From a virus: a stretch of 24,819 nt of DNA. Shown piece by piece: positions 20,833 to 24,819 of this stretch. The translations under genes and the position numbers were made by a program. The stretch is from positions 1 through 24,819 of the IMG/VR virus record IMGVR_UViG_3300037502_000118; one strand, 5' to 3'. Positions within the stretch are counted from its first letter, which is position 1, and each line of letters starts with the position of its first letter. The notes under the pieces were generated by a model. It made no database searches and was not told the DNA's origin. It worked only from the letters and a program-made list of their open reading frames with translations.

Positions 20833-23325
20833 TTATGCTCCCATCAACATAAATACTTGTTCAAAGCCGCCACCGCCACTTGCAGTGGTAAACGAAAGAT
20901 TACCTGAACCATCTGTAGAAAGAACTTGACCGCTTGTACCATCTGCAGCAGGAAATGTCAAGGTATAACTGCTACTAATGACTCCGGGAGCCTGTAGAGC
21001 AACGTACTGCCCACCAGTAGTATCCTGCAGTCGCAGATCACCAGTGCCTGTAATGTCTACTTGACCAGCAGTAATACTGTTAAATGTAGGATCAGTTACG
21101 TTAAAAGCAGTAGCACTCCACGCTGCACCTGTCCAGATAAACAAAGTGTTATTATTGCTATTCCAATATAGCGCACCTGTCAGCAGAGCATTGCCATCGT
21201 TATCAAGAGAAGGCGGTGACGCTTTAGCACCAAGATAGCGGTCATCAAAGCTGTCAAACGAAGCAGCAGCACTGTTGGCACTAGACAGGGCACTGGAAGC
21301 TGAACCTGCAGCATTGGTTTCACTGACAGCCGCAGCCGCAGCACTGGCAGCAGCAGCGGTAGCAGAACCGAGGATGCTGTCCACATACGCCTTACGAGTC
21401 AGATCATCATCAGTGGTAGGCGTAGCAGTAGATGTAACCTTGTTGGCACCCATGACAATGTTACCCGTCATGGTTCCACCAGACAGGTTAAGCTTCAATG
21501 CATCAGCATCGTCTACATATTTCTTGGTAGCAGCATCTTGGTTAGCCGTGGGATCGCCCATGCCCGTAATCTTGTTAGTCCCCATGGCAATGGCACCCGA
21601 CATGGTACCACCAGTGAGGCTAAGTTTCAATGCATCTTGCGTATCAACGTATCCCTTACGGGTAAGCGTATCATTGGTAGCAGGAGCGGCAGTAGAAGTT
21701 ACGGCATTGCTTCCCATCGTGATGTCACCAGTCATGGTGCCGCCAGACAGATTAAGCTTCAGCGCATCTTGCGTATCAACATAACCTTTACGTGTAAGAG
21801 TGTCATCTGTAGCAGGCGTAGCTGTCGAAGTTACAGCATTGCTACCCATCGTGATGTTACCAGTCATGGTACCACCAGACAGATTCAACTTCAGCGCATC
21901 TTGAGTGTCAACATAGCCTTTACGAGTAAGCGTATCATCCGTTGCAGGAGTAGCCGTGCTAGTGACTTTGTTGCTTCCCATAACGATGTCGCCTGTCATG
22001 GTACCACCAGACAGGTTCAGTTTAGTAGCAAGACTGTTTGTAATCGTGGTGGAGAAGTTGGCATCATCGCCAAGAGCAGCAGCAAGTTCATTCAGCGTAT
22101 CAAGAGCGCCCGGAGCAGAATCAATCAAGTTACTGACTTGCGTATCCACATAGCCCTTGGTAGCAGCGTCACCAGAAGCAGTTGGAGTACCAAGACCAGT
22201 GATCTTGTTGCTGCCCATAGCGATAGCACCACTCATCGTGCCGCCAGACAGATTAAGCTTAAGGTTGTCAGCGGTATCAACATAGGATTTGGTGGTGGCG
22301 TCACCAGATGCAGTGGGCGTTCCAAGGCCAGTTACCTTGTTGTTACCCATTGCAAGATTGCCTGACATGGTTCCGCCAGACAGGTTGAGTTTGAGATTGT
22401 CAGCAGTGTCAACGTAATCTTTGGTAGCGGCGTCAGCCGAAGACGTAGGCGTTCCAAGGCCCGTGATCTTGTTACTGCCCATGGCGATAGCACCGCTCAT
22501 GGTACCACCAGACAGGTTCAGCTTGAGTGCGTCAGCAGTATCAACATACGTCTTGGTGGCAGCGTCTGTGGCGTTGGAAGGCGCAGACAGTCCAGTAATG
22601 GTACCAGCAGTACCAGAAGACATGTCAAGGGTGCCGTTGATGGTGACGTTGTTGAACGTAGAAGAACCAGACGATGCAGTTACGTTACCCGTCAGGTTGC
22701 CAGTAACGTTACCAGTTACATCGCCCGTAATGTTACCCGTGATATTACCAGTCACGTTACCAGTAAGCGTACCACTGAATCCAGTAGTAGCAGTAATCAG
22801 CGTACCAGTGATAGCTTGAGCAGATGCAGCGCCAATGACAGCACCATCAACAGTGCCACCATTGATATCCACCGATGCAAGTGTGGACAGACCCGTGACA
22901 TTAAGAGTGCCAGCAATCGTGGCATTTTCATCGACAGTCAGCGTGTCAACTTTTGCAGTGCCGTCGATATACAGGTCTTTGAACTCGATGGAAGACGAAC
23001 CAAGATCAATATCATTGTCTACAACAGGAAGGATTACACCATCCTGAACACGAAACTGTTCTGCAGCAGCACTGGATACTTCAACGTAAAAGCGAATACG
23101 ATTGTTTGTCGTATCCGTTTCAACTTTGTTACGAGCATCAAGGTCAGCGATAAGTGGGACATAGGAGCCTTGATCAGCCGAGCCATCGTGCTTGTGTCCA
23201 GTAACACCCGTGGTACTAAACTCAAATGCATCACGGAGAGCGTTAAACTCCGTGTTCAGCGGAGACGCACGAACAACTGCGGTAGGGATGATGTCTGCGG
23301 ATGACTGTCTAGTGTAGCCGCTCAT
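20833..23325 (-). CDS. repeat-rich tail fibre protein (830 residues)
   Basis: The N-terminal ~60 residues (SSADIIPTAVVRASPLNTEF, then HKHDGS) form the usual virion-attachment part of such fibres. Residues ~95-175 are beta-rich (VDTLTVDENATIAGTLNVTG). A run of four-residue TGNV/TGNI units follows (about residues 185-215). Then come about eight ~44-residue repeats with LNLSGGTMSGAIAMGSNKIT and a YVDT end. An inserted segment, SAPGALDTLNELAAALGDD, sits in the middle, and a poly-Ala helical stretch near residue 650 precedes a beta-rich tip (LYWNSNNNTLFIWTGAAW; FPAADGTSGQVLSTDGSG). These are classic phage fibre elements that trimerise and contact the host. AGGAGA lies nine bases before the ATG, made from the last codons of the upstream gene. 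Confidence 0.92.
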   Translation of the reverse strand: MSGYTRQSSADIIPTAVVRASPLNTEFNALRDAFEFSTTGVTGHKHDGSADQGSYVPLIADLDARNKVETDTTNNRIRFYVEVSSAAAEQFRVQDGVILPVVDNDIDLGSSSIEFKDLYIDGTAKVDTLTVDENATIAGTLNVTGLSTLASVDINGGTVDGAVIGAASAQAITGTLITATTGFSGTLTGNVTGNITGNITGDVTGNVTGNLTGNVTASSGSSTFNNVTINGTLDMSSGTAGTITGLSAPSNATDAATKTYVDTADALKLNLSGGTMSGAIAMGSNKITGLGTPTSSADAATKDYVDTADNLKLNLSGGTMSGNLAMGNNKVTGLGTPTASGDATTKSYVDTADNLKLNLSGGTMSGAIAMGSNKITGLGTPTASGDAATKGYVDTQVSNLIDSAPGALDTLNELAAALGDDANFSTTITNSLATKLNLSGGTMTGDIVMGSNKVTSTATPATDDTLTRKGYVDTQDALKLNLSGGTMTGNITMGSNAVTSTATPATDDTLTRKGYVDTQDALKLNLSGGTMTGDITMGSNAVTSTAAPATNDTLTRKGYVDTQDALKLSLTGGTMSGAIAMGTNKITGMGDPTANQDAATKKYVDDADALKLNLSGGTMTGNIVMGANKVTSTATPTTDDDLTRKAYVDSILGSATAAAASAAAAAVSETNAAGSASSALSSANSAAASFDSFDDRYLGAKASPPSLDNDGNALLTGALYWNSNNNTLFIWTGAAWSATAFNVTDPTFNSITAGQVDITGTGDLRLQDTTGGQYVALQAPGVISSSYTLTFPAADGTSGQVLSTDGSGNLSFTTASGGGGFEQVFMLMGA
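21395..22580 (-). repeat. 132-bp repeats (44 residues) of the tail fibre shaft
   Basis: The plus-strand marker CCAGACAG (Ser-Gly-Gly of SGGTM) recurs at 132-base steps: 22508, 22376, 22244, then 22007 and 21875, and onward with the same spacing. The one larger step (237 bases, 22244 to 22007) holds the inserted SAPGALDTLNELAAAL segment. Confidence 0.88.
22680..22780 (-). repeat. 12-bp repeats encoding TGN(V/I/L)
   Basis: Seven to eight consecutive four-residue units, TGNVTGNITGNITGDVTGN and so on, are encoded by degenerate 12-base units. Such short units usually build one face of a beta-helical fibre shaft. Confidence 0.85.
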
Positions 23326-23328
23326 GTA

Positions 23329-24819
23329 TTATCTCCTGTCAGCCAGACCATACGTAACAGTAAGTGCTTGAATTGTATGGCTAGGTGTAGAATTGTTTGT
23401 CACATAGGATACTGAAATTGAGTCGCCTGATCCTGCAATATTTGTCTTACGAACAGGAGTAGGGTTGCCATCGTAAATATCTGTAGAGTCAAATATAGCA
23501 ATGCCGTAAAGTGCAGCAGCGCCTGCAGTAGTGAAACTGAAGTTGCTGGGGATCAGAATGGTCGAGTCACCGTAGTTAAAGTTGATACCAACAGTAACAG
23601 TAGTCTCGCCTTCAGCAAGCATGTATGTCTTCAGCGTGTAGAACACTTTGCGGAGTTCAGGATCATCCATGTAGAAATAGGGTGTCTGATATAGACTGAA
23701 AATGTCTTCTCCATCAAACGTGTAGCCACGTTCTTGACGATGAACTTTACCACCAGCATCTCCGTGAATCACGTATTCAAACTGACCAATGTATCCACTG
23801 TCAACACAAGTGATTCCTATTCCTGTTAGCTGGCTGTATTCAAACGGAGACTGTGCAGAAGAACTCTGTCTGATTGCGCCAATGAGAGATAGCGCCTCAG
23901 CATTCTCAAAAAACAGCCTGAACTGAGACTTCTTACGCAGCACAACAGTTTTGACTGTAGACAAATCTTCAGTACGAGCATACAGTTCAAACAGGTCTTG
24001 AACTTCTCGGGAAACAGTTTCAAGTTCAACGTCACCAATCTTGGACGTACCAGACACAGGACGAATGCCATCAGGACCAAGAAACAGAATGTCTCCACCA
24101 AACTCCATCACACTGTCACTGGCAAGGCAGCCCAAGTCAGACGTAACTTGTTGAAGCACAAAGTTACCGATATCCGTTCCTACAAGGCGTTTAATCTCTC
24201 GCTGACCAAAGATGTAAAGCTGATCACGGAAAGCCTTGATCTGAACAATAGAAAAGCCTACATTGATTACACCAGCGCCACTGGCAGGACTAAAGTCGGT
24301 CTCATCAAGAGGGGCAGAGAAGTATAGATTGTATGGAGCAGTCCCTTGTCCAGCGAGGAACAGATGATTTGCAAATGCTGCAGCATACTTGGGGGCAGTA
24401 GGAGCATTTGAATGAGTAATCTGAGTGTAGGTGGTTCCATCATACTTTGCAGCAGGATTGACACCATCAGTCAGAACAAGAATTTCAGTAGTCCAGTTGT
24501 AACTTGTGAAGCGCACAACTGAAACACCATTCATGGTTGGTGAGCCAGCAGTAGTAACAGCCGTCCAACCAATGACTGTGGGCGTAGCAGTGACAGTGCT
24601 GCTGAAGGTAGAGGTTACACCTGTGATGACATTATTGGTTGCAAACACAGCAGTAGGAATGCGACCGAAGTCAACCGTGAGACTATCTGCTGCTTTCGCT
24701 TTGACTACACCAGTCACAGCAGTAGGCGTGGAGTCTCCTGAACTGACGACAGCAGTCAGTGTCTCACCTACAGTAAAACTAGTGCCAGTGCCAGCAGTGA
24801 CAGATACAGTGTAATAGTG
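23329..24819 (-). CDS. head-tail stabilisation / tail-tube-B-like protein, 5' end outside window
   Basis: The frame remains open through the right edge: 33 further codons beyond the GTG at 24715-24717 contain no stop and read YYTVSVTAGTGTSFTVGETL. So the gene starts outside and at least 496 residues are present. The sequence is beta-rich, with propeller-like segments VLTDGVNPAAKYDGTTYTQI, FANHLFLAGQG, FRDQLYIFGQREIKRLVG, MEFGGDILFLGPDGIRPVSG and FYMDDPELRKVFYTL. This is the pattern of the P22 gp10-like 'stabilisation protein' and T7 gp12-like tail hub family, which joins the portal/adaptor to the tail of podoviruses. Its position at the head of the fibre genes agrees. The family call is from pattern recognition and is fairly secure as a tail-hub protein. 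Confidence 0.78.
   Translation of the reverse strand, partial: HYYTVSVTAGTGTSFTVGETLTAVVSSGDSTPTAVTGVVKAKAADSLTVDFGRIPTAVFATNNVITGVTSTFSSTVTATPTVIGWTAVTTAGSPTMNGVSVVRFTSYNWTTEILVLTDGVNPAAKYDGTTYTQITHSNAPTAPKYAAAFANHLFLAGQGTAPYNLYFSAPLDETDFSPASGAGVINVGFSIVQIKAFRDQLYIFGQREIKRLVGTDIGNFVLQQVTSDLGCLASDSVMEFGGDILFLGPDGIRPVSGTSKIGDVELETVSREVQDLFELYARTEDLSTVKTVVLRKKSQFRLFFENAEALSLIGAIRQSSSAQSPFEYSQLTGIGITCVDSGYIGQFEYVIHGDAGGKVHRQERGYTFDGEDIFSLYQTPYFYMDDPELRKVFYTLKTYMLAEGETTVTVGINFNYGDSTILIPSNFSFTTAGAAALYGIAIFDSTDIYDGNPTPVRKTNIAGSGDSISVSYVTNNSTPSHTIQALTVTYGLADRR

Noticed and set aside
24715-24717. GTG as the start of the stabilisation protein
   Set aside because: The frame continues open to the window edge with sequence of the same beta-rich character, so the true start is outside.

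Overview
The window is part of a tailed double-stranded DNA phage genome. The replication genes resemble those of T7-like and marine podoviruses: family A DNA polymerase, Cas4-like nuclease, T7-type endonuclease I, a DUF3310 protein, a MazG-like enzyme, an apparently B12-dependent (class II) ribonucleotide reductase, and PhoH. The virion genes (a gp10/tail-tube-B-like stabilisation protein, fibres, a tail lysozyme and very large repeat-rich proteins) also fit a podovirus-like phage. The reductase and PhoH point to an aquatic, probably marine, bacterial host; an alphaproteobacterium is a guess. No integrase, repressor, tRNA, insertion sequence or CRISPR array is visible.

Layout. Positions 1-6613 carry a rightward early/replication operon. 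It begins inside the 3' end of the polymerase gene. A near-consensus sigma-70 promoter (170-198) overlaps the polymerase stop codon and probably drives the genes that follow. Those genes are packed with ATGA-type overlaps, and two tiny genes (53 and 47 codons) fit between the larger ones. The distal end holds PhoH, a 54-residue peptide shaped like ribosome modulation factor, and a 67-residue protein resembling the Acb2/Tad1 hairpin family of cyclic-nucleotide sponges that block CBASS or Thoeris immunity. A hairpin at 6622-6645 separates this operon from the convergent leftward operon and looks bidirectional.

Positions 6658-24819 carry the leftward late operon, which enters from beyond the right edge. 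In transcription order it holds: a partial head-tail stabilisation protein; a repeat-rich tail fibre; a 108-residue fibre-associated protein; an 867-residue adhesin-like protein with BspA/DUF285 leucine-rich repeats; a small accessory protein; a one-helix holin-like protein; a 1660-residue protein built from several tiers of repeats; a tail lysozyme; a 183-residue and a 331-residue virion-associated protein; and a 1140-residue candidate internal/ejection protein. Gaps are 0-12 bases, and two junctions are TGATG stop/start overlaps.

The most interesting parts are the small host-takeover candidates at the end of the early operon and the repeat architecture of the late proteins. One late gene has about thirty units on an exact 66-bp period nested in 330-bp super-repeats, plus a 24-bp minisatellite. 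Another has a 72-bp LRR array. All homology calls are from reading motifs by eye; no database search was run.
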